A stretch of 64,000 bases of DNA from Nautilus pompilius (taxonomy: Eukaryota > Mollusca > Cephalopoda > Nautilida > Nautilidae). Below, piece after piece: positions 1-15,000 of this stretch. The translations under genes and the position numbers were made by a program. The stretch is taken from the NCBI GenBank assembly GCA_018389105.1, contig JACATO010000065.1, forward strand, positions 1,569,001 through 1,633,000. Reading direction: 5' to 3'. The stretch's first letter is position 1; each line of letters begins with the position of its first letter. The notes under the pieces are model-generated. The model worked only from the letters and a program-made list of their open reading frames with translations, searched no databases and had not been told where the DNA came from.

Positions 1-47
1 TGTCATTAAGGTACCACAGTTATCCTGCACGGAACTCTCAGGATATT
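1..47 (-). CDS. Exon 40 (partial): next repeat start, frame uncertain
   Basis: Acceptor acctatag at 48-55 on the opposite strand. Phase 0 from exon 39 would read into a TAA within 14 codons. The frame one base over reads YPESSVQDNCGTLMT, closely matching the YPE-type repeat start of exon 23, and stays open to the edge. A missing A right after the acceptor would fix it. Alternatively the short frame is a genuine terminus. Confidence 0.5.
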
Positions 48-3000
48 CTATAGGTGCACATGTGATTTTAAGTTATATGATGGAAATATAGATCTTTATC
101 AGAAGAATGTTTTGATATGTTATTTATATGTATATAGATATATATCAATACAAAACGTATATAACATACCTGAGAACATTGAGAATTTTGGATAGGACAC
201 TGGTGAACTTGCAGCACCGTGACATTTGGTAGGGAAGCAACGACTGTGAAGCCATCTGATGTTTTTTCATTGTATAAACCTGAAAGGTAGGCAGAAATGC
301 ATCAGGTAAAAGACTCTTTGTTCTATTAGCTAAAAGAAGCCAGCTACTGTATAGCAAGACTGACATCTGTATCTCCAATGAATATTCTCTCTCATTTTGC
401 CTGCTCCTTCATTTACTGTAATGTTTTTTAAAATTATTTTAACATGTTTTAGAAATGACAAAATAATATTAATGTGTCTAAAAAACTTATTTATGATGTA
501 TAAATTAATAACTCTCATTAAAAAAAAGTAATTCCCTCCTGAGCATTTAATTTTCCTTTGATGTATATGGGGTCAGTTTTTCCTTATTTACAACACCTGT
601 CACAGAGTAGAAGCATCAGTTAGCATTTTGTGTTAAGCTGGCTGTGTATCTAGTTAACACACTGATAATGTGAAACACAGAGTTGGAACAATACATATTT
701 GTTGTCACAAAGGAGTATATTAAAGAGGAGCCCCATAGGTCAACCTGTCCTGAGTAATCCAAATATGAAGGGTGGTAGGCTGCACCTTTGCAGTATATAA
801 AAAATTAATGGTCATAACTCCTGCATCTAAAATTCTCTCCAGTGTTTATATTCCAATAACCATCCAATTTTTGTGCTTTACTGTTTCAAAACGTGTGTAG
901 GGAAATACTGCACCATGTTTCAATATTTAAAAAGAAAAACAACGGAAGTGCACACTCCTTTAACAGCAATGAAAAGAAGAAAAATTTTGAACTGTTTGTG
1001 TAAGAAGAAAGAAGCAACTTATAAAGACTTTACCTGGCTGAAAACAGATAGAGCATAGCATACTTGAGGAAGTCCAATCTGTGACGTTCTTGGTTATTTG
1101 TTGAAAATAAATTGCTGTTTGCTAGGCTTGCTTAACATGTAAAGTTAAAGTTTGTTTCTATCCATTATTTTTTTGGTTTCTAAGTTGTAAATTAAAGTTT
1201 TGTCTTCGTCAATGTTTGCCATCTGTTTGAGTGGCACAATAGTCTAATGGTAAATGTCTGGCTGAGCAGGGTGTAGCTCTCTGGCCTGACTACTTCACCA
1301 GCTGACCTAGTGGCACAATAGTCTAATGGTAAATGTCTGGCTGAGCAGGTGTACCTCTCTGGCCTGGCTACTTCACCAGCTGACCTAGTGGCACAATAGT
1401 CTAATGGTAAACATCTGGCTGATCAGGGTATACCTCTCTGGCCTGGCTACTTCACCACCACGCACACCACAACAATTCTCTAATGGTAAACATCTGGCTG
1501 ATCAGGGTATACCTCTCTGGCCTGGCTACTTCACCAGCTGACCTAGTGGCACAATAGTCTAATGGTAAACATCTGGCTGATCAGGGTGTACCTCTCTGGC
1601 CTGGCTATTTCACCAACTGAAAGAATTTCACAGAAAATGTAAAAGCTGGCAGACATTCTCCATGGATAAAAAAAAAATCCACCCTAAATATAGATTCAAC
1701 CTGTAGTTTCACTTGCTATGACTTTTAAAATAATTGTTAAGTTTTGCTACAATGAAACTGGATAAACAGAGATTCAGTTTTGTGGTGATATCTTTAATCT
1801 GGTAGAAACACGCACTCGCATGCACAAACACATACACATACACACACCAAGGTGCGCATTGTAATACTTTAGAAAGGTATACTCACCAGCCTTACTGTAG
1901 GCCCTGACTGTAGAATAGATTTTCACTCCCACAGGTAAGTTTACTGCAGAGCCAAATGCACTTTCTCTAAGATAAACTTCTCTTGGACTCACAATGTCCT
2001 CTGCTCCAGGACTTGTTCCTGCCCACCACACATAATGAGAGATGTCACTGTGCATGTCACTGAACCCAAACCAGTGAGCTGCGAGGTAAGTTCTGGAACG
2101 ATCATACAAAACAAGCACTATTAACTGTGAATAAACAAAAAGTATTTAAATACTTCAGAGAGACTCTTCTTGTTCACAGAAGGAATCCCACAAACTAGCA
2201 ACAGAACAGAGATAATACCAATTTATAAAAGCCATAGCATAAACATATTTGTATCTGTGGACAGTCTGGAGATATCCGTTAAAGGATGTTGATTTCTATG
2301 TTTTTCCCAGTATAGAATCTAGCTAAAAGCTGACAGAAGCAACACAATCTTCCTTGATATTCACTATATCACTAACAATACATGTTTACCTGGATTGCTG
2401 AAATTCCAAGTCACCACCATGGATACCGTCTTGTACTATGCCACCAAATGGAGGTGAGGAGTCGACAATGAATCCGTCCGAAGTAGCCTGAGAACACAGA
2501 TCTGCAGCATTGCAGGCTTCCACCTGGACATAGTGAACAAGTCCTTGTTCTAGTGGCATCACTGTGATGTTAATGGCTACAATAAAACATCCAGTGATTT
2601 TTAAAACTGATATGTTGAAGATTTCTGAAGAGATTTAGACCATCAGATTTTTTAAAAGATGCTTTCAATAATCATATTTAAATTTGGCAGCCAGCAAGAC
2701 AAACAATTGGCCCGGCCAGGCTCTCTTTGCTTTTATCACAGGAATTGCAGTCCTATGTTGTAAAACAGATGTCTACCATTTTTATTGCTGCAAAATAATT
2801 CATGCAAAGTGGGATTTATAAAATAGTAAAATGCTGTCAAAACTTACAGACAGGTGATTAATATTTCAATAAAAATTTAATGACAAAAATTACTGTATTA
2901 TAATCTACAATCTAATGTCTTTCTTGTTAATACTATCAGTAGTGGTATAGCTGCAGAGAGTTTCTACCAGAACCCCCCCCCCATACTTTAGATGTGGAAA

Positions 3001-6000
3001 GAAACCCAAGCAGTGGCCAGATGATAAAGAAGAGTGGGAAGAAACCATGCCAAGGAGGCTTGTCCAACTCTGGTCCTCAACCTCAACAGTCCACCACAGA
3101 ACCACCCAGCCACCTGACGATGACACACTAATATGGTGGCAGAATTATTCACGTTATTCTACTGTCTGCAGCTATCTCAGCTTTCAGTAGATACTGCATC
3201 ACTACCACCAGTGAGGAAGACAGGATGGAGAAAGTCTACAATGGAGTGAAATTTAAAAACACAACCAACCACCTTTTTGATTAAAAACCCTTAAAAATGT
3301 AAAAAAAACAAAAAAAACAGCAACTTTCTCTGGTATAATAAATTTAAATCTGTTAGCAAAGAGTAGAATAATTCTAACTTTCTAAATCTGAATCATTTTC
3401 CTGAGCCAACTGACTAAGAATAATCATTTTATTTAATGATGACCTCTGTTGTTTAGTCAGTATTACTCAAATATGATGTTAAGGTAAACCTGGAGCATGT
3501 GTACCTGTTTGAAGCCCAACATTTAAAAGTTCAATAAGGTCTCCACATCCTTTACATGTACCGATGCTGACCCTGTAATCAACAATGGGGCTGTGGGGAT
3601 CATGGAAACCTCTCCAACTTGCATAAATAAAGTCATCTGCGGCCTGTAACCAAATAATAATTTTCCTGGATGTACAAATAGATTTCGTGTTGGCCGCTGC
3701 GTGGTTAATTCTAGAGACAAATTGTCTGTGACCTGTTCACAAAGAATGTTCAGATGAAACCCAGCTGGATACCATTACGGTTATTCTATTTTGGCCGGGG
3801 TTCATTTGGACATCCCTAGTATATATATATATAGATCGGTCATCTTTAATATTCATATTAAAAACAAGAAAATGTGAAACATCATTATTTATCGACAGAA
3901 TATAACAAAAAGTTAACAAACCTGACTGTGAAGACTATTTAACTGAATCAGTTGACCAAGCCAACAAAAGAACACAGCTACTAATTTACTTTAAAGTTTC
4001 AGACAAGAATTTTAATTCTTTTCTTTTTAGAGTAAAATCAGATTAATATAAAACCTTCAGTAACAGTTTTTTTATTTAAATAAATGTCACAAATACTTCA
4101 GAGCTTTAAAATCAGTCTAAGCTTTTATCCTCTCAATGTAATATTTACCTGAACAAGTCTGTGGTCGTTATCACTGAATACTGCACCCAAATATATATTT
4201 ATTTAAATTTTGAAAAGATTGAGAACTGATCTTTTGTTTCTCATCTTTAAATATTGTGCCAGATTAATTAGAAAGAAAACCTGCCTTCATTCAGATACAT
4301 ACTCCTAATTAATCTGGTTTTAATAACCTAAACTGCTCAGAAGTCTGTCCATTTTTCTTCAATCTCTATGGAACAAAGGCAGTTTTAAAAGATGGGAAAC
4401 CTACAACCATCCAACTGGTTCAACGTATAGCTGTTAGAATAAAACAATGCACAGAAAATAGCTTTGTTGAAATAATTAATTAATGGTACAAGGATTGGTC
4501 TTCTAATTTTTTTTTTAAACAAGAAAAAGTCAAACTGGCAAACAACAAAAAATGTGCCTTTAATGTATGGGATTTTCAGATAAGACTACAATCGTAAACT
4601 TCTGGTCCTCTGACTAACTTATGGCCTTATGAATGTAAAACATGGAGATGATTTCACAATCAAATTCATCAATCTCACATGTGTATGACTTGTTGAATAT
4701 GCAAATTTATAGTGGTAAGAAAGAGAAGTCAAAGAACAGAGAAAATTATCTTATGAAAAATGAAACAAAAGGTCCAAGCATGCAGGATGATTACAACAAT
4801 CGAATATTTCACTACAAATACTCAAATGGATGGTGAGGAGGCCAGCAAAGTTCTCTCTGCCACATCCAAAGACCATCTACTGACCTTGAGCAATGTTTGT
4901 TCCAAATTCTTGGCTGCAGTTGGCAGAACAGATTCGATTATACAACCAGAAGACAGGTCAATTGATCTTTGCTCCAAGGATGATGACAAATTGGATGAAC
5001 CATGATGATATTAATTCAGATTCCTGCTTTATCTGTCTGCTGATTTTTTAAACTTTTAACTGGTTTACAGTCAATAACCAGTCAGCAGAAATGTTGACAT
5101 CAGTGAAGAACAGCTTTAAAGTAGTTGGAATTAGTCTGTTTTCTATGAAGTCTTCTATGGTGACTGCTTACTAATTGCAGACAATAGAGCCAACAATTAT
5201 GAACTGCAATCTCCTTCAATCAACACAAGATTCAGTATGATTACTTGTAGTTTACATTTATTTCAGACAAAAAGACAAGTGCCACTGATGTACGATGTAC
5301 AATGCAAAGTTAAAAATCAAGTCATCTCTGTATGTAGCAACTAAATTTGTCAGTTTCTTGAATAAGGAAAGCAGTAAAAATCCTACTATTTCAGATAAAC
5401 ATTCTTGTAGTAGATCTATGGTTTAACAACCTCTCACCAATATGAACAGATATGGTTAGAGTTCTCATTACCTGGTAGTCAACATCTTTTGTCTGAGACC
5501 CATCTAAAACTTCTCCAGGTACTGGTGGAGACAGATCCAATGTTACTCCCCAGGAACTAGTTGTTGATGATAGACCCACTTTATCAAAAGCCTACATAGA
5601 AAAACAAATTATCTACATTAAAATAAATATTAATATTTCTGACATTACATATCCTGTTTATGGAATTTACAAGTATATATAAAGGTCCCATTACCACAGG
5701 TACTTTACCTGTGAATGTCAACTTTGTAATTCCTTTCTAACTTTTTCAATTGACAACAGTTTGAGAACCATTATATTTAAGTGCATTAAAATTTTTATGT
5801 AACAAAAAAGTTGATAGCATGATTATTTTAAAAATATTTATATATAAAATCTTATTGTGTAAAATTTTTGGACAAGAAGATGGTATGAAAAAATAATTTT
5901 TACCTTGATGCTGACAAAGAAGACATGGCCGTCATGCTGCCATTTCTTGTCTAAAACAACTTTTCCAGAGGATTCTTTAGAATCCATCATTGATTTAATA

Positions 6001-9000
6001 TCACATATCAAAGGTTTTGATCCAACACACCATTGGTACCTTGAGATCCCTACAATAGAGAAATAACTATTTTCTAAGCTTCTCATGTTGAGCTAAACAA
6101 GTTAATGAACAATCTATTATCATAACTTGGTTACCTATATATTTAAAGTAGAAATATAAACAATGACTGAAAAAAATCATTGATATTTTTCTAAACCAAA
6201 ACTTAACATGAACACTGATCATTTAAATTTTAAAAAATCTGATTCTGATATGAATCAAAATGTGTAGGGATCAATACCCACCACTTTCTTGGTCAATGAA
6301 AACACCATCCCAGGATGCAAAGATGGTCATTGTTGCTATGTAATGGCTGCCCACATTGACAGATGTGGCTGTTATTTCTGGAGGGGAAGAATCTACAATG
6401 ACTGGTTCTGAGGAGACTGTGGTGGTCCATCCAGCATAGTCCGTGGCTATAAAACAAGATAACCAAACAATCTTACCTAGTATAATGAAGAATTTAGTGG
6501 ATTTATATAAAAGTGCTTTTTATTCTCAAAGGTTTCGCTACTATTGTTACTTGAGTATAGTCCTCTGAACTAATTTTAAACTTTGTTCCACATTAGTATA
6601 ACTTTGAGTATTAGTATTGCTACAAGCATGTACAAATCATGGTCATTAAAGAGGTACAGTTTGTAAAATGATGAGCACATACTGGGCATACAGCTTCATG
6701 TGTGCCCTCACTTGTTGGCACACCTGATAGACTAGAACTACTTGTAGCAGTATCCAGGTGAAAAGAAGTTAGTCTTTTGGTTGTAGTATCATCTTTTGGC
6801 AGAGATGACTAAAGTTTAACCCCTTAGTGCTGAGCATAGCAGTTTAAATGATTTTATAAAACTGCTACATATAAAATTTTTTTTAAAATTCAGGAGATCA
6901 AAGGCATCTTGTGCATTATTTTTCATACTGAAAATGGTCCAATTGTAGATTTAAAGGCAAAACACCCGCATTAACTTTATGGCTGCATATTATGAACATG
7001 CCTGAGTTACTAGTAATTTTGTATAGATAGAAAAACTTTAAGTATATACAAAAACCCTAGTAACACTTACACAGAAGCAGACAGGCGGACAGACAGTGCT
7101 CGTTTATACTGCTTGTTTTTCTAGGCTCATGTCTAAGCATGGAATTTCCTAGAAGTATTTTTTTCCTGTCAGATATTTAATCTACTATACAGCCAGTGCT
7201 TGGGGTCTGGCTACATCCACAGACTGACAAGAAAGAGATATCTACCCTAAACTTGCATGTGAATTGTAAGATACAATAGCATAAAAACAAAACAAACATA
7301 TAAAATTCTTTTTCTAAATTGCTCTGTATTATTACTTACTGGCTTTGTCTTCAGAATTTCTGTTTATATAACTTAACAAAATTAAATTAAAGATTCCATA
7401 ACTTCTAATCTGTTGTATGAACAAAATCCAATTTTTCTCTCATTATTTCTTGATTTCTATTTCTCAATATTATTCAAGCTTGTTCTGCATCTGACCACAT
7501 AAACCATGTAGATTTGTAAATTCAGTGAAACAGGAAAAATATAACAGTTCCTTAACTGTATAAGCAGACATGAAGAGTCTCAGCTGTAATATCCAGCTTT
7601 CAGAAAAGAAAATATGCATTCATAAGAATTCTTGCACACAAAATTAGTATAACATTTCCTACTAATGCATAATGTAAAAATCACCATCCATTTGTAAAAG
7701 GACATTTTTTTCATTTTTATTTGCTTTTCAGTTCCTTTCTTTTCTTGCAGATAATAAATAAGGGACAATTCTCCTACACCAAGTAATTTAATATTATAAC
7801 CTTTTCATAAAAGCCTGGAAGTAACATTCACATCTTAAAATAAACGTCACAAAACTAATAATTTACTAGTTGCTACTGCATGTAAAATATTTAGAAATAT
7901 GTAGTACATAAAATAATAATAATAATAATAATAGCAAAGTGGAACTAACTTAATCCAAAAGTTTAATGCTAAAGACGTACATGGATTGCATGATTTGAAA
8001 ACAAAACTGTAAAAAATACCACATCTTCAAAAGAAATATGCTGAGAAGGGAGAAAAGGGCAAAGGCTCAGACCAATAAACAGTAAACGATTGTGTGACAA
8101 AGTTACCTTTAACAGTTGCATAATATGTCTGCCTGTTATGTAGCCGTAGATTGGTGAAGTGGACTGATGTGGCATGATCTGCATCAACAAAATCTTGAAC
8201 ATCTCTTCCTGATTGTGTTGATCCTATTTAAAAAAAACAAAAAAGTAAATAAATAATTAAAAAATACAAACAAAACAAATTGATTAAAATACTTATTAAA
8301 AATAACCTATGGTTCTTATTAATATAAGAAATTTCCAAACATTAAAAATAATGCCAATGTTTAAAACATTCTTAATCAACTCTGGCACTGGGCTGATGTA
8401 AGTTGATCACAGGAATAAAAATTGCTTAGCAAGAGCAACTTTAGTAGTTTCTTTAATCAGTTTTAAAGTAGGAAACGTTTTTAAAAAGTATAACAGAGGG
8501 ATTAAGATTTCAAAAGAAAAAACAAACACATTGTGAAGTGATCTTTTACGAAAAATGTTAAATATAAATGGATAATGCCAACTGGAAGATCTTAGATGTA
8601 CTTAGTGTAGGCAACCATCAGTCGACGAAAAAACTATGGCATAAATAGTGAATGTTGGTTGAATGCAGCCCAATGCAAATGATGCAAATGTTTCATGTGT
8701 GCAGTGAAACTGATGCCCTGGAGGTCTCACCACATACAAAAGACATCCTTGCAAATTGTTTATTTTCCATGCTGTGGATCCAATCTTTATTTGCCTGAAC
8801 TATGTCACAAATAATATTGGCCTACATAATAGCCAATAACTAGCCATCATTTACTTTTGATAAAAATAAATTCCTACCTCTCATGCAGATTTCCTTGAAA
8901 TGCTGATTCAGCCAGCCATGAAATTTCAAAGTACATATAAGTTTTCCAAGGAGACATCTTTAGGAATGTTACTATTCTACATCTAATGAACATGAGAGAG

Positions 9001-12000
9001 CTAAAACAAGCATCTCTGTTTGAGAATGAAAACTGTTTCCACAAGCACCTCAGGATCAGGAATCTTGCTACAATATTCAATGGAAGTAGAAGCTATTCAT
9101 CCAACTCTTGTGCCTGCACATTTGGTCCATGTTTGGCTCGAGCTCCTCATTAAGTGCAAAGTTTTTGTGATGAGGAGGCAAAGAAAAATCAATGTCCTTG
9201 AGGTCTTATCAGCAAGTGAAACCATGAAAAGTGTCTGTATTCTAAAGACTAATTGTCAAACCAAGGTGATCACAGGAAACCAAGAACATTATCAACAACC
9301 TTTGCAGCTCTTTATGTGCAATGATTGCAGCATCAATTTGATTACCTCTTTTATCATGAAGTGTTTCACCATTGTCTTTGCTCTGAGACGAGTGATGTTG
9401 AAGAGCCTTCCATCAGTTCTTGTGTAGAAGTGTACACATGCCTAACTGAAATAAATACATAGCAAAGCAGCAGCAAGAATATGCTGAACAGTGTAGGTGT
9501 TAGAATGCAACATTGCCTACACCATACTGTATCACAAAGTTGTCTGAAACAAAACCATCATACTGAGTGTTTGTCTTCATCTATTTGTAGAATAATTGAT
9601 TTAGGCTGAGGAGTTTTGATAAACAGAAAGTATTCTCTAGCTGCTTGAAGAGTTTCTTCTTGCTGATACAAGAGTCAATATTAGATCTGTGAAGACCAAA
9701 TAAAGAGGTCGGTGTTCGTAAAATCTATTTTGTGGTTGTCTGAGTAGAAACACCAGGTCCATGATAAAATGGTCAGCACTTTACCAACAATTTCTTTCAA
9801 AGTATACGTCTTTAGCCAATATCTGCACTCTTCTAGTATTGATAAAAAGAAATGTCCTCTATAGTTTTTACGGTCACTTTAGTCACTCCTTTTTTGTAGA
9901 TCATGACAATCTGAACATTGGACATCTCCTGCAGTACCACACTTTATACAATGTTGTCAGGTAAGCATCATTTTAATGTGTTCTTTCTATATTTAAATAA
10001 CTCAGCAGGCTGGTTGTCATTCATTGCCTGTTGTTTTGCTTGATGTCATGCAATTAATGGTCTTATTGAGATCAACAAGCAGTGGTATATGTCTTTTACT
10101 TCAGAATGGAGTTTGGACCATCCAGGAAGATTCCGTTTGCAAGTGAGTAAAGACTGTGGTAATACTGGACACATTTATCGACCTGTTTCCTACTGTCAGT
10201 AATAAGAGTGCCATCTCATGACCTGATCAGAATAGCCTTCCTGACAAAGGACCTGATTGCTCACATTATGCTACTGTACACTCCTCTCTCAGCTTGTCTT
10301 GTGTGAGAGGGTATCTGTATCTCCTTAAACAGTTAAAGAAAATAAAACCCATGAACATTTTTCTTACTGCTGACAAAATATTATTTCTGATGGCTCTGAG
10401 TTGGCAAGTCTCCCCACTGTTGGTCTATGTCTGTATTCAACATGTGTAAGATTTTAGCCCCAGTCAAAGGTCTCATTTTACTTGAGTGTTCAGCAAACAA
10501 ATCCTCATCCTTGAAGATTTTTGTCAATGGCAGATACAGGAATGTTGTGGATAATCCTTAAGATAATAACAAACATCAATAGCAGTAGCATTATTGGTGC
10601 GGCACTTGGTATCACAAAACCTTTGGAACACCGAAATTCTGACATTCCAATTTTTCTTTTGTTTTCCGTATCTGACTTGTATGCTTGGTTCTGACTCCTC
10701 TTGGGGATCAGCCTAATCCAGCTACATACCATGTCACAGTTTGAGCTACAGTAACTGGGAGCATGCAGCAGCACATTAATTTCTTGCCATTAAAATTACC
10801 ATGAATAAAAAAAACAACAAAACAAATGAGGCTCACCAACAGCAACTTGGTATCTGATGATAGGAGATCTGAGAGATGTGACATCTTCCTCTTCAACATC
10901 TACAAATGACTGCCAGCTTACAGTCAGATCTGTTCTGGAAATCTGAAATAAAGTGTTTACATTAAAACCTCCATTTCTTAAAGTTTCAGAACAAAATACC
11001 ATTGATCTATACCACCCTAAATTGGCAAAAGATCAAATGGTTATTAAAATACAAATTTCCTCAGTGCGTCAAAGTTTTCAGTATGCAAAATGATATATGG
11101 TCCCTAGTTTTTACATAAATGAGAATGTGCCTCATGAAATCATTCTGGTGTTTAAGAGGAGCTTTGTTACTGAATTGATAATTTTTTAATGCTGGTTAAC
11201 AATGGCACAACAGCAACAGACAACATTTAAAGGCAAAGAAAGAACTTATCAGACAAATCTGTAGGCTAGAGACAGGAGCAACTCAAAATCATTTGGTTGA
11301 TAGGTCCAAGATACAGGCATAAGATCTATAATATTTACGAGGCCAAATGCTGATGATATTAGGGATAACTTCAATCTCACAAAAGATAATGTCCCTTTGC
11401 ATTGTGATGTGATACTCAACCAGTACCTTTTGCAGGAGACAATTGTCCATATGATGTGAGTGACCAACTCTTTAGGTTACCATGAACCTCAAAGGAATTT
11501 GGTGATGTAAAGAAATGGGAGATCACCATTGAAAGAGTGATCAGGAGCATGAGATGCCAGTGCCAAACTGTCATTTGTCCAAAAGACTCTTGCACAATGT
11601 ACTGAATTAATTTCTGAATATGATTTTCCCACTTTGGAGCAAAATTTCGAAGTAGCACACCTGTTTTGGTAATTAGAAATCCTTGTTTATGAGGAGTGCT
11701 GTTACTGACATGTTGTGTTGTCCTTATTTAAAGATATCTATAACATCTGCCAACTTCCTTAAACTATGCTTTATACAAAGGCTAACTGTCTTCCTTATGG
11801 TACCTAACAACATTATGAGTCGACAATGTGTGCTTTGATCCATAGAAGCATAGAGCATGTTTGAATAGCTTAAGAAAAGTTTATATTAATTATCTACAAT
11901 TTTTGTTATGTAACAGGAGAAATTTAGACAGGTCTTCACTAAATAAAACATAAAATATTCTATTTATTAAAACAATTCCACCCAACCCTCTCCAACTGCA

Positions 12001-15000
12001 GTTATCTTACAGCACCATGTTGGACTTTAATTTCAAGTTGTTAAGCAAGAGAGATAATGCTGCCATTGCTGTTCTGCGAAACTGCCCACGAGACAAGTCC
12101 TTAGCATGATGCCTTCATAAAGGGGCCAGTACCTCATATGCAGAAGACACACAATAATCCCTTCTGGAGCTCTTCGTTTTTAAAAGTTAGAGAAAAGCCG
12201 CTCAACCATTTGGTGACAAAGAGCATCAAGAATCTGTGTTGAGGGAGGTACACAAACCAGGTTGACCCAAGTGTGGATCAAACTAGAGATCTCCACTCTG
12301 CAGCCCAGATCAGCTGCCCAATGAATGATAATCATCTAATTATAAATAATAAATACATGTGTATACATACTATTCTAAAAAATGTTAAAATCAAAAACCC
12401 GGTATTGATACTTTATTAATTATCTAGCTGAGAGTAATTTGATTTGGTAAACAATATTTATATTATTATAAATAAAGGTTCAAAGGAAGAAAATTTTGTT
12501 CCTTCTCCAAAGCATATTTTAAAAAAAATCAAGCTCACCTGGTACTATCCAGTCTTGAGAGTATTCTAACTGATCTTCCTCTGGGTGGTGTCAGATCAAC
12601 CGTAATACCATCAGAACACACAGAGAGATCAGGTAAGGCAACATGTACACCTTTGGAAGTAACATTTGTTGCTTCAGCAGATATGCACACATAGTATCTC
12701 CTTCCATGTACCAGTGATAGTTTGTCAACATTGACAAACCTTTCCTGAATATGAAATAGTGTAACATAATTATCTCATTTTAAATACTCCTGGTCTAAAA
12801 TGTTTCTTATTTAACACCTTACAGAAACCTTTTTTTACTGCATTTTTAAATGCATTTTCATTATAAAAAGTCCATAAAATGAAAATAATATCAAAAAGTC
12901 TAATTTTGAATGTTTATTTATGCATTTTAAAAAATTAATGAATGCCTGTCAACTTCTTTACCGTGGTGTTCCCACAAGTGAGGGATTCTGGCTGCAGACA
13001 GGAGTAAGTACCAAAATCGAGACTGGTCTGTGGTTTTATTCCACCCCAGGTGACAGAGCTACTAGTTGTTATAACCTTCCACCGGTACTCAGAATAGAGG
13101 AGATCTGGCCACACAGCGGACAGCCTGGTACTCATGGGACTGTACTCTTTGTCATGGAATGACCTGACAGGTTTACCGTCCAAGTAAACATCACTGAATT
13201 AAATATAATTTGTGGAAAAAAATAATTAGAAATTGCATTATCATTACAGCATAAAAATAGTTGACATTTTAATATATTTTTGAAGACCACTATCATTAAT
13301 TATTAAAAAAGAGAAAGCAAGAACTTACATAAGCCACCATCATAAAATTTATTTTCATTTAAACTGAGTACCAATCACCTTGAATTTTAATTTATCTATT
13401 ATGTATTTGATTTATTAACATGGACTAAAGTTCTATTTATATTATAATATAATCAACAAGCAGCAGCATTAAACATATTTACAAAGTGCTTTTCTTTTAA
13501 CCCGTACATGGAAAATGTATTTTTGTGACAGTGAAGGTGAACTAGGCCAATAAGGTCCCTTCTATTAACTGTTTCCCTGCCAAAGTTGGAGATCACTGAT
13601 CTCATGTAGATTTTGAGACACTTGATAGACGGCTGGTCAGAAGCACCAGATATCATTATTTTAAGTATTGGCAAATGTCCTTGGGGGAATTCCAAATCAT
13701 CTGTTAATGGAGGAGCGAATTTGTTAACGGAGATGACGCCGTTTTCTGGTTTTAAAATGGCAATGCCTATGAGAAGATATCAATTCTCAGCAAAAGTTGC
13801 CAAAATTATTGCTGATTCAGATAATAAGAATGACTTATTTGGCAGTGGTGATGACGCCCAGGATATAGACCTTGATCCACAAGATGAAAATAATAGTTTG
13901 CACAGTAACAGTGATGATGAGTCTGATCAAAGTGATCATCATAGTGATTAAAATGACAGTGTCAGTCAAAGTGACACCAGTAGTAGTGACAACAGCCATA
14001 GGTTGGGCACAACACCAGACAAATGCAGCAAGGTTGTGGTGGACGTGCTAATCCAATCCAAAATGGTCAGAACTGGGGTCCTACTGGCTGACTCCCAAAT
14101 ATCACCACTTATGCAGCAGCAAACCCTGGTCCAAGGGGTAATGCTCAGAATGTTGGTCAGAGTCTTGAGACATTTTCAGTTATTTTTACTGATGATCTAT
14201 TCAAATACACAGTTCCTCAGACTAATCACTATGCTGAGAAATATTTTGCTAACCTCCCTAAGACCACTTTTCCCTCATTCAAGGTCAAGGGTGGAAGGAA
14301 TCAACAGTACCAGAAAAAACCCCATTTCGAACTGATGTTACTGACAGTCCTTGCATGTAAGCCAGAATTTGCCTAGTACTATTCAGATGATGAAGCTCTA
14401 CTGACACCATACTTTGGACACAATATAAGCAGGAACAGATTCCAGATTATTATGAATTTTTTACACTTTAATGACAACACTGCATGACCAGACAACTGCC
14501 AAGAGAGGCTTTCCAAGGTCGGTCATTCTACAGCAGCCTAGTGGAAAAATTCAGGGATAGTTATATCCTTCATCCGCTCATTTCTATAGATGAGGGGGTG
14601 TTGAAATGGAAAGGTAGGCTAGCCTTCAGATTTTATAATCCCTAAGAGATTAAATTTGGAACCAAAGGATACATATTGGCAGACTCTGAGAATTCTTATT
14701 GTTGGAATATTCTCATATATGATGAGGTGGCACAGTCACTTCAAGAGATTGTCTTCCATCTCCTGACAGCCTTATTGGGAAATATTATTCTCTATACATG
14801 GAAAAATTTTTTTTATAATTTAGTCAGGCTTAGTGAAGCACTCCTTGACACTAACAGATATACATGTGGAACACTCCGAAAGAATCATGGGGAACCACCT
14901 GAGATAAGGAAAGCTGGGACAAATCCCTGCTTGTAGGAGGAGAGAATTTCTCATCACAATGGGAAAGTGATGTTCAAAGCATGGCAGGACAATAGCACTC

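Noticed and set aside
1231..1620. Regularly spaced repeats that look like a CRISPR array
   Set aside because: The units are contiguous ~78-bp tandem copies with no unique spacers, inside a eukaryotic intron; a tRNA-like satellite explains them.
4642..5005. Two overlapping plus-strand open frames in intron 35
   Set aside because: No recognisable motif, no splice sites and no compositional difference from the intron.
9020..9427. 135-codon plus-strand open frame
   Set aside because: Antisense to the reverse transcriptase remnant, with no protein motif of its own.
12539..12600. Apparent frameshift at the end of exon 30 (an alternative frame reads EDQLEYSQDWIVP)
   Set aside because: The straight frame joins exon 31 correctly when its inner acceptor is used, so no frameshift is needed.
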